Assembly (NCBI GenBank): GCA_917880885.1
Contig: OU862908.1
Location: forward strand, 8,902,501 to 8,966,500
Direction: 5' to 3'
Length of the DNA stretch: 64,000 nucleotides
DNA from: Limnephilus marmoratus
Lineage: Eukaryota > Arthropoda > Insecta > Trichoptera > Limnephilidae
Shown piece after piece: positions 1 through 10,704 of this stretch (position 1 is the stretch's first letter; each line of letters begins with the position of its first letter). Under the pieces are notes generated by a model. The model was not told the DNA's origin and searched no databases. It saw nothing but the letters and a program-made list of their open reading frames with translations. The position numbers were made by a program, and so were the translations under genes.

Positions 1-354
1 AAAAGCTTGCAGTAGTTAAAGCAGTAAGAGGGAAACAGGTTGTCGGAAAGGCCGGCGATAGGTCGTAAACCTTTACCGGCACATGTCATGGCTAGAAACT
101 AGAAATATGATCTGCAATGCGCTTCTCAAAAGACGATTAACCCGTCAGGCTAATTTGTTCGCTTTTTGGACCAACTCATATACATAGGTCTCATAGAAGT
201 CGTTATGTCTCACAAAGGAAGAAATATGATATAAACGGTATTAGAAAGAGAAAAGACCACGATTTATGTATATTCAAATATAAAAGTTAACAATTATTAT
301 AAACAATAATTATTAGCCTGAAACACTTATCTGGGAAACACTTACCTGAATCAC

Positions 355-1212
355 CAATTTGGGAGGCGGGTACGGGTACCGCCGCCCCGGGAAGCGTATT
401 TACAAAACCTATACCGATTCAGTCGCGGTAACGACAATTTACATTTTAAATATACCTCTATATTGGTTATTTTTTATCACATTGCAAAAACAAAAATTGT
501 TCTAAAATCTAGATAAAATAATCTTTCTGATGTGTATATTAGAAATTAATAATTTTATTTCTAAATATTTAAATTTTAATATTATTCCCATATATTGTAA
601 ATGCACCTCTATATTGATAATTTTTTATGACTTTGCAAAAACGAAAATTGTTCTAAAATCTAGATAAAATAATCTTTCCAATGTGTATATATTAGAAATT
701 AATAATTTTATTTCTAAATATTTAAATTTTGATATTGAAAATTTAAAGCGACTGAAACGCGGTAGGGATTGTAAATACGCCCCCGGGAACCATTTATCGG
801 ACAACCAACACCCCTGCCACAGGTCACCCCAAGTGGTTCGCTACGTTTGGTGACTTAGAAGGGGTGCCCGGGTTCATGGGATGAGGTTTGTCTAGGTATT
901 GGTGGCGGATATGTTTGCCCAACCACTGCGTGGCGGGCTGGATCGGAGGACACTGATTGAGAGAGGCCTTTTGACCTCTCCAGCCGGATTCTCCCGACCC
1001 TTCGCCTTGCACCGCAGTGTGAGGAATAGATTCATGGCCACACTGACCCCCAGATTCCTACCCACCCCTCATACCCTTTTCCTTCCCATATCTTCTTCTC
1101 CTTCCTTTCCCTTAAAAAACCCTACACACAGCATCCTCAAAGATGACATAGTAGGCCCCTAGGGAAATTGTTTTCCTCCGTGCTTCCTGCGCGGATCTAA
1201 TGTAAAAAAAAA
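355..1212 (+). repeat. SINE-like repeat, family A, copy 1 (interrupted)
   Basis: Starts near the GGGAGGCGGG block and ends in an A-run after a pyrimidine-rich 3' half. The same sequence recurs at 17,045-17,412, 24,235-24,612, 29,895-30,235 and 60,978-61,300. This copy is split by a MITE at 394-780; apart from that insertion it aligns with the 29.9-kb copy. The 3' part (CCCTACACACAGCATC ... A-run) is shared with the LINE tail at 29,690-29,765. Confidence 0.75.
394..780. mobile_element. Mutator-like MITE nested in SINE A, 9-bp target duplication
   Basis: The element begins GCGTATTTACAAAACC and ends with the imperfect inverse GTAAATACGC, giving imperfect TIRs of about 34 bp. A perfect 9-bp duplication, CCCCGGGAA, lies at 385-393 and 781-789. 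Uninterrupted SINE A copies carry this 9-mer once, which confirms the insertion. The interior is AT-rich and holds two ~137-bp tandem copies with a 151-bp period (about 454-590 and 605-742). There is no coding capacity. A 9-bp duplication is typical of Mutator-like elements, so the superfamily is inferred from that. Confidence 0.72.
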
Positions 1213-1247
1213 TCTACATTGAAAAAATCTCCCGAGAAAAGATACAT

Positions 1248-1324
1248 GCCGCCGACGGGACTCGAACCCGCGTCCTTCTGATATCCGCGGATATCCAACT
1301 GCTCTTAACCACCGAGCTGCGTCG
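1248..1324 (-). other. tRNA-like sequence (SINE head or tRNA pseudogene)
   Basis: On the minus strand there is an A-box-like AGCTCGGTGGTTAAGAGC and a B-box GGTTCGAGTCCC at tRNA spacing. The two acceptor strands do not pair convincingly and the anticodon arm is degenerate, so I do not call a functional tRNA gene. It lies just downstream of a SINE A copy. Confidence 0.5.
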
Positions 1325-1421
1325 ATTATCTCCAACCCGCTAAATAATTCAATATATACTAGTGTTTCATTCAACAATTACTGCTTATTACATTTTTCCA
1401 CCTGCAAACAACCAACTTAAG

Positions 1422-1697
1422 AACAAGAAAGGGACGCTCAGATGGTTTGAGCATGTAGAGCGAATGAACGAGGAAAGGAGTGTAAGGAGAATATATGACG
1501 CAAATGTGAATGGTAGAAGAAGTCATGGCACGACCAAGTGAATCAGATACTTGTGTCGGGCCATGTGAAGAGTCGGAATAATAGAAGAGCATGTATGAGA
1601 CGATGTATGAATGTGAACGAGGCAAGGAGTGTGTGCCAAGATCGAGTTGTTTGGCGGTCCGTCCCCTCTGCCTACCCCTGCGGAGAAACGGCGTGAT
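1422..1697 (+). pseudogene. LINE ORF2 C-terminal fragment
   Basis: The plus strand reads as the end of a non-LTR retrotransposon ORF2. Around 1,429-1,540 it encodes LRWFEHVERMNEERSVRRI, the arthropod LINE motif LRWFGHVERM. After a frame change the downstream frame reads VSGHVKSRNNRRACMRR and ends at ...CQDRVVWRSV...GETA-stop near 1,697. At least one stop and one frameshift separate the parts, and the reverse transcriptase itself is absent. It is a 5'-truncated dead copy. Confidence 0.6.
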
Positions 1698-1889
1698 GGT
1701 TAGTTAATTAGTTAGTAAACAACCAACTTCATTTTTATATGGAAAAGGCATTGTTAAGTGCTAAATCTCCCACTATCTAAATCTCCCAGATATAAGTGTT
1801 TCAGGTTAATAATTCTATGGGAGGGGGGAATAAACACATAAGTCAATTTTTTCATTTTTTTTTTTATTTGTCCATCGTGTAGTATGTAA

Positions 1890-2053
1890 GGGAACGTACC
1901 CATACTACGTGACACTTTTAGGGGGGGGGGGTCTTCAGAAGGTCACGCTCTATACAAATGAGCGGCGGGTTCCTTAGGATTTTGGTCACCGGGGGGGGGG
2001 GGGGGGGGGTTAAAAATTGCAAAAAGTTGGTCACGTAGTTTGGGTACGTTCCC
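1890..2053. mobile_element. PIF/Harbinger-type MITE, copy 1
   Basis: This 164-bp element has TIRs GGGAACGTACCCATACTACG and the matching inverse at 2,041-2,053, flanked by TAA at 1,887-1,889 and 2,054-2,056. A 3-bp TWA duplication is the Harbinger signature. It contains two G-runs, 10 and about 19 bases long. It is inserted in the left non-coding part of the 1.8-5.0-kb transposon. A second copy is at 23,977-24,128. Confidence 0.75.
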
Positions 2054-2360
2054 TAACCATGTTCACAAGTGTTCCAAAACACATAAGTCTAGGAACTTTA
2101 TTATGGATAGTGTTCTCACTGATCCTTATCACACGAAATAATTGGCTGCAGAAATGGGGGAGAATAAACACATAAGTCTGACTTATGTGCTTAGGAACAC
2201 AAAATATTTTCAACACTGGCAAGGTCTATGACTTATTTGACATTTCTCTATGGAAACCGAACTGTCATTGTTCGCGCGTTTTTGGTGTGTTGACGTATAA
2301 ACAGAAGAAAGAACTATTTATCCTACTTACTGTCTTAAGTGTGGTGAATATTATTTTACA

Positions 2361-4579
2361 ATGGGAAGTAGAAGCAAAAAGATGGTTAAGTTAGCGATGG
2401 AACAGAACAGAGGACTTACTAAAGGTAAAGATATTTTTTGTTCATAACCTAATTTTGACATTCATGATATTTTTGATACGTGATATTTTTTTTTCATAAC
2501 ATACTCTGTTTTAAAATGAGATGGCCACTTTGAATTCTAAATAAAACAAATTTTCATCTTTTCAACAGGTCCTGCAACAATAATGGATGAAGCGCGGGTC
2601 ACGAGGGACAATCTAACAGTATTAGAAGAACCAGTATTGGATGCTGTACCAAGCACTTCTCGACATTTGGAAAATGATATCTCATTATTTGATTCCGATG
2701 ATTCAGTCGAAGATCCAAACTTTGAACCGCCACCTGAGTCAGATGGGTCCATAATATCATCACGAGATACTCCAAATGTGGAAAATTTTAGTGTTACTCC
2801 TACTCAGGGAAAACATTCACGAAAAATTAAAGCAGACAGGAAAAGTAAACGCAATTCGGGAAAAGAATATCACACTCTTTCGGGAAAACTTCGTAAAGCC
2901 CGAAAAATGACACCTTTACCAAATTGTAGGTTAAAATGTAAATCAAAAATACCAGAAGACAAGTGCACTGATATTTTTAACGAATATTGGGGATTACAAA
3001 GTTTTAACAGAAGAAGTTCATTCGTTGCTTCATCGATAACTATATACGATAAAGCCACAAGCAGACCGAGAGCTGAAAACCCAGATGATGAGAAAGTACG
3101 ACTTAAAACTTATAAATATTTTTTAGATGTTGACGGGGAAAAAATAAATGTTTATAAGGGCTGTTTTTTGAAAATCCTCGGAGAAACGGACAATTTCGTG
3201 AACTTAGTGGCTTTAAAAAAAAGAAGTTCAGTTGGTGGATTGCAAACATCCGACAATAGAGGCTTGCAGGCTCCTAAAAACAGATGGGGTGAGGACAAAA
3301 TGGAAGAAATACGGACCCATTTAAAGCAATTCCCGGCTTACGAAAGCCACTATACTAGAAGGCAAAATGACAAGAAATATTTACCGAGTAACTTAAACAT
3401 CAACATTATGTACGAAATGTACAAAGCGGAATACATAAATCCAGTGTCAATTCGTTACTATAGAGAAGAATTCCACAGAATGAAACTTTCGTTCAAAAAA
3501 CCCAAACAAGATACCTGCCATGAATGTGACAAATATAAATTAAAAATTGAGTTGACACAGAATGAAGAGGAAAAGGGAGAAATAATCAAAGAGCGGGACA
3601 CCCATCAAAAAGCTGCAGATTACAGGTATATACGAAAGAGTCAAGATTCGGCATTAGCAAAAGTAGATACTTCCGTAAAGTGCTTGACTTTTGACCTGCA
3701 GCAGTGTCTTCCGACACCATCATTAGCATCTTCGGTAGCTTTTTATAAACGACAACTATGGACGTTTAACTTGACAATCCATGACAATGCAACTCGTGAG
3801 GCAACATGCTACATGTGGCACGAGTCCATAGCTGGCCGAGGTGCAAATCAGATCGCTTCGTGTTTATTTAAACACCTCTCCGCCTTACCACCATGTATCA
3901 AAAAAGTTATTTTGTACTCTGATACCTGTGGAGGGCAAAATAAAAACTCTCATGTTGCTGCAATGCTCACAGCTATCTTGCAGACAATTCCAGTTGAAAC
4001 TATAGAACATAAGTTCATGGTCTCCGGCCACTCTCATATGGAAGTTGATAGCGACCATGCAGTTATCGAAAAGAAGAAGAAAAAACTAAGTTCCCAGATT
4101 AACCACCCATATGACTGGTATCAGTTAGTTCGAGGATGTGGGAATCGATTTAAAGTTGTAGAAATGGCTCAAAGAGACTTTTTAATGTTTTCATCACTGC
4201 TTAGAGGGCCACTGGTTTTAAGAAAACGAGATTCAGAAGGACAGCCTTTCAAATGGCACGAGGCTTGCTGGTTCCATTATGATAAAAACTTTGGAATAAA
4301 AATAAAAATTTTGTACCAATAGGGTACAAAAAAAGTTTTGCCGACGAAGAACCGTTCCAAACATTAAGTTTAAAAAGACGTAACAATGCAGAGTTACCAC
4401 AAAATTTTGTATTCCCGATTATTAATAATAATCCAATACCTATAAGTATGGAGAAAAAAAGGGACATTCTTTCAATGTTGGATTTAATTCCCACAATATT
4501 TCATGATTTTTATCGACAACTTCCTTCAATTAATGCGCCAGATCAAGATCCAGACCTTGTTGATGCAGAAGATGATTAA
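2361..4579 (+). CDS. Putative transposase, DUF7869-like, two exons, one frameshift
   Basis: Exon 1 (2,361-2,424) starts at ATGGGAAGTAG and encodes about 21 residues. A donor GTAAAG at 2,425 and an acceptor TTTCAACAG ending at 2,568 join it in frame to exon 2. Exon 2 is open from 2,569 to a TAG at 4,320-4,322. The protein has an acidic N-terminus, a basic stretch, a Cys cluster DTCHECDKYK (about 3,510-3,540), LTFDLQQCLPTP, YSDTCGGQNKNSH (about 3,918-3,956) and SGHSHMEVDSDHAVIE (about 4,023-4,070). The conserved D, D and E/D residues fit an RNase-H-like transposase core; I recall such motifs in proteins annotated DUF7869. The -1 frame stays open from 4,286 to a TAA at 4,577-4,579 and supplies about 85 further acidic-tailed residues. 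A single base was therefore probably lost in the A-run near 4,304-4,308. It is otherwise intact and probably recent. Confidence 0.7.
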
Positions 4580-5239
4580 TCGTCGTACTTCAAATTTTAT
4601 TATTGCACTTTTATTATCCACCATTTTCATTTCTGCTATGGCTGCCACTGACTATTTTTATCACGACTTATTTTTTTAAACACAAATCTACCCTAACAAA
4701 GTGTTGAAATTATACTAATTTCTGTAGGTCACCAATTTTATTGAAAAATATTAATAAAACTACCTTGTGTATTTTATTTTTTTTGTTGTACCTAAACACA
4801 TAAGTCATATTTTTTTTGTCATTTTGTTTGTTCAATTACACATAAGTCGAAACTTTTCATGATTTACATTACTTATGTAAATATTACTTTGTTGTAATTG
4901 AGAGTGACTCATTGGATAAAACAAAACAGAATAAAAAATTAATGGGTTCTTTGGAAAAAAAACTGAGAGACAGAAAAAACTGTCTCCTGGAAAGTAAGCT
5001 AATTTGACTTATGTGATTATTCCCCCCTCTCATAGAATTATTACTTATAATAATTGTCACCCTTTACGCTATGAGATTTTTATGAAGCCAATTTGATAAA
5101 AATGAATGAAACATTGGGAATTTTTTATGACTTGTTTTTACATGGTACGACAAAAAAGTGGAGTGACAAGTTTAAAATACATTTGTGAAATAAAACGTGT
5201 ATTTCTTTTTATTTTTTTCTTTATAAGTAATTTTTGTTA

Positions 5240-5486
5240 GGGGTCGTCCATTATTAATCACGTGAGGCTTGAAAGGATGGGGGGGGTTCGGAAAAAATGA
5301 GATATCGCGTGTATTTATTTTTCGTGATAATATTCTGAAAATTTCAAAATACTTTGTACTGAAAAAAATACACGTGATATCGGGGGGGGGGGGGGGGGGG
5401 TTAGTCTAAAACCTCACCACATATCACCATGGGGGAGGGGGTTAAAAAGTTGCTAAAAAAACATCACGTGATTAATGGACGAACCC
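5240..5486. mobile_element. PIF/Harbinger-type MITE, second family
   Basis: The TIRs GGGGTCGTCCATTATTAATC and GATTAATGGACGAACCC are flanked by TTA at 5,237-5,239 and 5,487-5,489. The element is 247 bp, non-coding, and contains a G-run of about 18 at 5,382-5,400. The inner TIR carries the palindrome CACGTG. It is not the same family as the copy at 1,890. Confidence 0.72.
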
Positions 5487-5489
5487 TTA

Positions 5490-6450
5490 GAAAAAACGTA
5501 AAGTGAGCCATTTTAATTTTTTTTTATGTTTGCATGCAACATTTTTGTATTTAAAAATTATAAGTTTTTTTGGTTTATGACATTTGAAAGCGTATTTTAT
5601 CACCTTTCAAAAACAGTTTTTAGTTTTTGGATATGTTCAGAAATATTCAATTTAATTGGATATTATTGTAAAAAGGAAATATTTTGACCTTCTGACAAAA
5701 TATGGTCGAGGCCTGAGGGTTTATTAAAAGATTATTTTCAAATGAAGCTGATCGTTTGTGATGTGACATTATTATGTTAAATAATCATCTCGTAATAAAA
5801 ACAAAGTTTTTTACTATGCAATATCTATTTTCAATTTTCGGGCCACCTTTTTGGGCAGCTAGTAGCCAATTTCAGAGAAATGTTTGTATGTGCGTGAGTG
5901 GCCACCATGCATTATCATGGCCAATGAGTTTATCTGCCGAGTTTCAGCTCGATCGGATGTCGGGAAGTGGGTTTTTCCACTTCCAAAGAATTGCATTCAT
6001 TCTCGAAATCAAAATCGAAAATCATCAAATATATGATGAGTTCGACTGAACAGCATTTCATTATCATTATCAGATTCAGACCTATCAAATATTTAAACAA
6101 AATAAGTACACATTTCAGATAAAGAATTAATTAATTAAATAAGTTTGACGCCTACTTTATTGCTTATCTGATATGATTTATACTCGTCAATAATTTCAAG
6201 TTTAAAAATTAAAAGATCATTGACTTGAATATTTATACACCGCCAATCGAAATTAGTGTATTTCAATGACAATGAAACATTCTGTCCGAACAGTTACATA
6301 ACAATAGTGGCCAAGGTGGAACCAATATTATTTTTATCATATAAACAGAATAATAATCATGGAAACCCTTTGTATGTATAACCGTTTGAATGTATTTGGA
6401 TCGGTATACCAAGACCTTCTCTTAGGTATTTTGTTTAGTCATTGGTATAT
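5490..6450. other. AT-rich stretch with no recognised gene
   Basis: I see no convincing coding sequence, terminal repeats or RNA gene here. The 91-codon open frame near 5,774 has no recognisable motif. Confidence 0.5.
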
Positions 6451-6454
6451 TCCC

Positions 6455-6960
6455 GGCATGAGTTGCTATGCCACTGAATAAATGAATTGTTTCTCCCTTC
6501 GTCCCTTTCCCCTTCCTCTCCCGCATCCCCTTCCCCTCACGCGTCCCCACTCCGCCTTCAACGCCTTCAATCTCCCCACTCCCCTCTCGCGCTTTCCCCG
6601 TTCCGCGAACCGCACTCCTGAGTTCCCCTCCCCCCTCCCGCATTCCATATATTCAGTTTTCGTGCCACCTATTGCAATTTTTTAAACAAATTTCATAATG
6701 CCAGACTCACCAGTATATTTAGAAACCTTCGCGGGCGTGCTCACAACAACTCACCAAAGTTTCGTCGCAATCGGATGAATGGTTTAGCAACGCATAATTT
6801 CATGATACCAAAGCTAACTATTGTACATAGAAACCATCACGGGCATGCGCACATCAAATCCCCAAAGTTTCATCGCAATCGCATGGACATCTCATATACT
6901 CGTATACACCCAAGCAAACATATTTTGGTTTATATATATATGTATAGATGTCTAACCACC
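6455..6960 (-). mobile_element. Helitron-related fragment
   Basis: Read on the minus strand it has the pattern of the complete Helitron at 16,060-16,529: a segment close to CTGGTGAG...CATTATGAAATTTG, a long purine-rich tract (pyrimidine on plus, 6,490-6,645), then GCATAGCAACTCATGCCGGG. The canonical CTAG terminus is not preserved. The right side (6,715-6,960) carries CACCAAAGTTTC(A/G)TCGCAATC repeats typical of the 5' part of these elements. Confidence 0.55.
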
Positions 6961-7339
6961 TAATTAGACCAGAAGAACGTTCGATGGTCCAAAAGAAATT
7001 CCGCGACCAAACATTTGATCCAATTTGTAATAAAAAGTTTTTGCTATGATTGCTGTAGGGAGAAGATACGCTCTGTTAACCGTAGTACTTGTTGACTAGC
7101 CTCAAGTCTAGTTAGCTGGTCTACCATGAGATCAAACGATGTACCTACTTAATGTAATTCGACAGAACTCAGAGATTTCCAAAATGTGGAGAACCGCGAC
7201 CCACATTTCACAACAACAAACGATGGTGACCAATGATTTCAAAACATTTGTTGGTGTCACCTTATTTGGCGCCTTTAGCGAAATGTTTTGGAAAATTTCC
7301 ATACAAAACGTAATGAATAAATGATTTTTTTAAAGAATT

Positions 7340-7790
7340 ATATTTTATTTAGTATCTACTATCGTTGCCTTTCCCTCTTCCGGATTCCCCCCTTCCCGGG
7401 TTCCTCTTCCCTTCCCGGATTCCCCTTCCCCTCCCAGATTCCCAATCCCCTCCTTGACGCTAAACTATATGAAATACACTTATTTAAAAAAAACCATTCT
7501 ATTCTAAAACTAGTCTATTGCAAATATTTTATACCAATTTCATAACGCCAGAGCTCACCAGTATCTATATACAGAAACCTTTGCGGGTTATTGTGACGAT
7601 GTGCGCACAACAACTCGCCAAAGTTTCATCGCAATCGGATGAATAGTATAAGATAATTTAATAACGCCAGGGCTCATATTATATGTCGAAATCATCGCAG
7701 GCACCCGCACATCAAATCCACAAAATTTCATCGCAATCGAATGAATGGTTTAGCAAAGCATAAAGGACAAACAAATAAATATTCAAGCAA
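7340..7790 (-). mobile_element. Helitron-related fragment
   Basis: This has the same layout as 6,455-6,960: a pyrimidine-rich tract (7,370-7,455), then CATAACGCCAGAGCTCACCAG and two diverged copies of a CCAAAGTTTCATCGCAATCG block. Ends are not intact. The open frames across the pyrimidine tract are low-complexity artefacts. Confidence 0.5.
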
Positions 7791-8199
7791 AAAATTGTAA
7801 TTGTAATGCTTTCATTCATCAAGTTTTGATTTTAAACACGATCTAACACATTCCTAAACGGTTCAAACTGGCAGCAACGTCATTATGACGTAGAAAACGC
7901 TACTGGCAGTCCTGGCTGATAGGACGGCTGTCATCGATGTTGGTCGTTACGTCATTTGGCGGGAAATCAAAAAATGACACAATTTTTTATAGAAAATTTA
8001 TTCGTCAACATAAAACGAGAATAAAATTGCCATGGTACAGGTAGCAATCTTTTCTTAAAATCAACGACCATGTCGTTTTGGCGACAAATGGAAAATTACA
8101 CATTTTAAATTGACATAGAAAATTTATTCGTCAATATAAAAATAAATACAGAAGCCCGTAGTTTTTAATACACCATTAAAGGGAAAACATTATGCCGAG

Positions 8200-8770
8200 T
8201 CAATAGCTTTAAAGATCTCAATGATCCCAATTTGACATTCTCGGATCACATATCACGGCTCACTCCAGCAGTTACAAACTCCTCCTGCAATGATAGCCAT
8301 GTTCGATGGCGTCATAAGAAGTAAGCTGGAGTATGCTAGTGGTGTGTGGACTCCGCACCTAAATACATATATTAATATGCTGGAACAAATCCAGAAAAAA
8401 ATCCTTAGGTATGTCTATATGCGGATGCATGGAACTTATCCGAGGTTCATGCACCATATGGAATTACTTGAGGCAACAGATATATTTAGCTTAGAAACTA
8501 GACTTTATGCAAATCTTGCAATTCTTAGTTTTAAAATAATCCATAACTGTATTGATGGCCCGTTCCTCTTGGAATGCTATGGCTTATACGTGCCGGAAAA
8601 TTTCAGCCGTAGTCGTTCAAAATACCATACGGCAGAACAGATGTTCTAGCACAGCATAGCATGACAAGATCAATGGTGCTGTTGAACTAAATATCGGATA
8701 CACTAGGACTATCAAAATGAGAAAATTGTACGTTAGATAATTAATCTGCTGTAAAATTAAACAAAAAAAC
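8200..8770 (+). pseudogene. LINE ORF2 C-terminal fragment (Jockey/CR1-like)
   Basis: The open frame 8,290-8,649 encodes GVIRSKLEYASGVWTPHL and LEQIQKKILRYVYMRMHG. These match the region after the reverse transcriptase in Jockey/CR1-type LINEs (RSKLEYaSvvW...LE.iQ+kfLR). Just upstream, in another frame, PNLTFSDHISRLT matches the preceding LTF..HI motif. Coding similarity continues past the stop with a shifted frame, and the copy ends in an A-rich tail near 8,770. The catalytic domain is missing: a 5'-truncated, decayed copy. Confidence 0.72.
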
Positions 8771-9059
8771 AAAAAACCTTTTCTTAAAATTTTTGACAGT
8801 TATGAAAAACAGTGAATTTTTTTGTAAAACAACACCGAATCCGTTTTTTGCATTTTTTTTTCAATGAATTATGAATGAACGAACGAATATTTCGAAACAG
8901 TTTTGTTTTTCAACTGAAAATATAAATTCACTCATTCGGTTTGCATTGATTTCGACGGTCACGAAGAAAAAATTCGGATGTGCGATTTTGTAGTTTTAAA
9001 GTTTAAAGTTTAATTTCCACATTTTTACTGTTTTTAAGATCAATAAATATAGGTACCTT

Positions 9060-9449
9060 CAGTAGGGCCTCGCTAATCCGGATAGGTTAAAACAAGACCC
9101 CTTCCGAATTATCGAGGCATCCGGATTATAGTATGCAATATTTTAATAGGAATAAAACACATTTTTAACTTGAGTTTCATTTATTAAAGTAAAAATTTAT
9201 AGTCAATTTAGACAGAATATGTATGTACGTACAAATGTAGGTACTTATAAAAAAATTCAAACATGTAAGAAATTTGCGAATTCTTCCATGATATATTAAT
9301 TAGGAATGCTTTGAGATCCTTCCAGCAATTGCTAATAGCAATTGCCAAAAGAAAAACTGTATCCTTTAGGGTCGAAAACGATCCTTTCGCCCGTCCGGAT
9401 TACAGCGTGCACCGAAGTAACGGGGGTCCAGATTAGCGAGGCTCTACTG
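9060..9449. mobile_element. pogo/Tigger-like MITE
   Basis: The left end CAGTAGGGCCTCGCTAATCC and right end GATTAGCGAGGCTCTACTG are inverse copies of the typical pogo/Tigger terminus. TA follows the right end (9,450-9,451); the left TA has decayed to TT. At 390 bp with no reading frame it is non-autonomous. Confidence 0.6.
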
Positions 9450-10195
9450 TAGTGCTATTTTGATATTTTGCATTTCTGTTCATTTCATCTAAAATTCCGA
9501 AAATACAGTCTTTTCAATCCACAACATATGCCAATAAATAAGCTAATAAAACGATTTTCAATTTTGATTGGAAAACCACTACGTCCCACATTTTTGAAAC
9601 CAATATCAATCTAAACAACCTGAAACCTGTTTTTAACTGCAAATAACTATACCATCTAAAGAACCCTACCCGGCAATAAATTGCAATTCCGTGACAGAGA
9701 AGTATCATATTTTTTTCTAAAATGTGAAAGGATTTAAACTTAAAAAAAACAGATGTGGGTATTTCTTTTACGTTCATTTTTATAATGTAGGAATGGGCGC
9801 AAGTATTGAAAATGAGGTAATACTAATAAGAATTACATCACGCAGTGAATATTGAATGTGAACTTCACTTTATGTGCGAAAATCATTTTATGTGCGTAAA
9901 CTTTACATAATATTAGGTAAGTACGAATGCACTATGGCCCTGCGACGAGAGTCCAGTCGTAACTTTTCTTATGCTGCATATAACCAGAGAAAAAACCGCG
10001 AGCCGAACCACGAATTATATACCGGCTGTGGGACGTACTAGACTTTTGATTTTTGATATGGTGGCATGTAGAGCTCCGGGACAAAAAGGCCCCTTTCTCT
10101 TTCATCATGAGTTTAAAAAATGGTTGTTGGAAAAATAGAAGTGGTGTTAAATTTTCTTTTGCAGGGGAACATGATTGCAATATGCAGATTTACTT

Positions 10196-10704
10196 TTAAC
10201 CAGTGATTCCTTACATCATTTTTGGTCTCCGGTGACATTTTTGATGCTAACTTTTAACTTAAAACATAAAAAAATCGGTTCCATGCCAACTCAGAATGAA
10301 ACCAACTCAGAAACACCTCAGAAAGGTCATTAAAAGCTAAGAAAAAATAATTTTAAAATAGCCGGTAACCCTAAACTAACTTAACCTATTTAACCAATTT
10401 TTTAAATATTTTTTATCATCATCATCACCCTTAATGACCTTTCTGAGGTGCTTCTGAGTTGGTTTCATTCTGAGTTGTCTGGTCACCAAAAAATCAGTAG
10501 GTATTGGACAGTTAAGACCGGGGCAAGAGGTTGGGTTGTTACTCGGCTGCGTGATGGCATGTGGAAGAAAGTGTTTTTTTTTGTTTGGTGTCGAAGAAAT
10601 AAATAGAAAAATAAATCAAATGAAGTCACCAAACACCAAATATTTATTTACAATTTTTACTCCAAATAATGTAAGTAAGTCAAGTACGCGCTGTAACACC
10701 CTGT
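10196..10704. mobile_element. MITE family D, copy 1, with nested MITE
   Basis: The ends read TTTAACCAGTGATTCCT...TTTTTGGTCTCCGGTGAC and the inverse, finishing ...CAACACCCTGTGTA (here diverged). Homologues lie at 27,180-27,690, 34,895-35,200, 35,327-35,696 and 57,453-57,560. A second MITE (10,277-10,487) is inserted after the shared AAAACATAAAAAAATC segment. There is no coding capacity. Confidence 0.65.
10277..10487. mobile_element. Palindromic MITE family P, copy 1
   Basis: This 211-bp foldback begins GGTTCCATGCCAACTCAG and ends CTGAGTTGTCTGGTCACC, with about 55-bp arms. The flanks AAAAAAATC and AAAAAATC look like a 9-bp duplication with one A lost. Other copies at 19,835, 27,433 and 60,645 also have 9-bp flanking repeats, suggesting a Mutator-like origin. 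Confidence 0.68.

Larger units (their letters stand above)
1810..5040 (+). mobile_element. TIR DNA transposon with orphan (DUF7869-like) transposase
   Basis: Termini 1,810-1,846 and 5,004-5,040 are 37-bp inverted repeats with only two or three mismatches (outer end TAATTCTATG, inner end CACATAAGTCAA). Flanking TTAA (1,806-1,809) and TTAC (5,041-5,044) suggest a 4-bp target duplication with one change. The motif CACATAAGTC also recurs inside each end (near 2,083, 2,170, 4,797 and 4,842). The element is 3.2 kb and carries one gene at 2,361-4,579 plus a nested Harbinger MITE. A 4-bp duplication together with this protein type is compatible with a Sola-like element, but that assignment is an inference. 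Confidence 0.72.

Noticed and set aside
2185..2394. 69-codon frame upstream of the transposase as its first exon
   Set aside because: The in-frame splice from ATG at 2,361 (GTAAAG donor, TTTCAACAG acceptor) explains the gene better.
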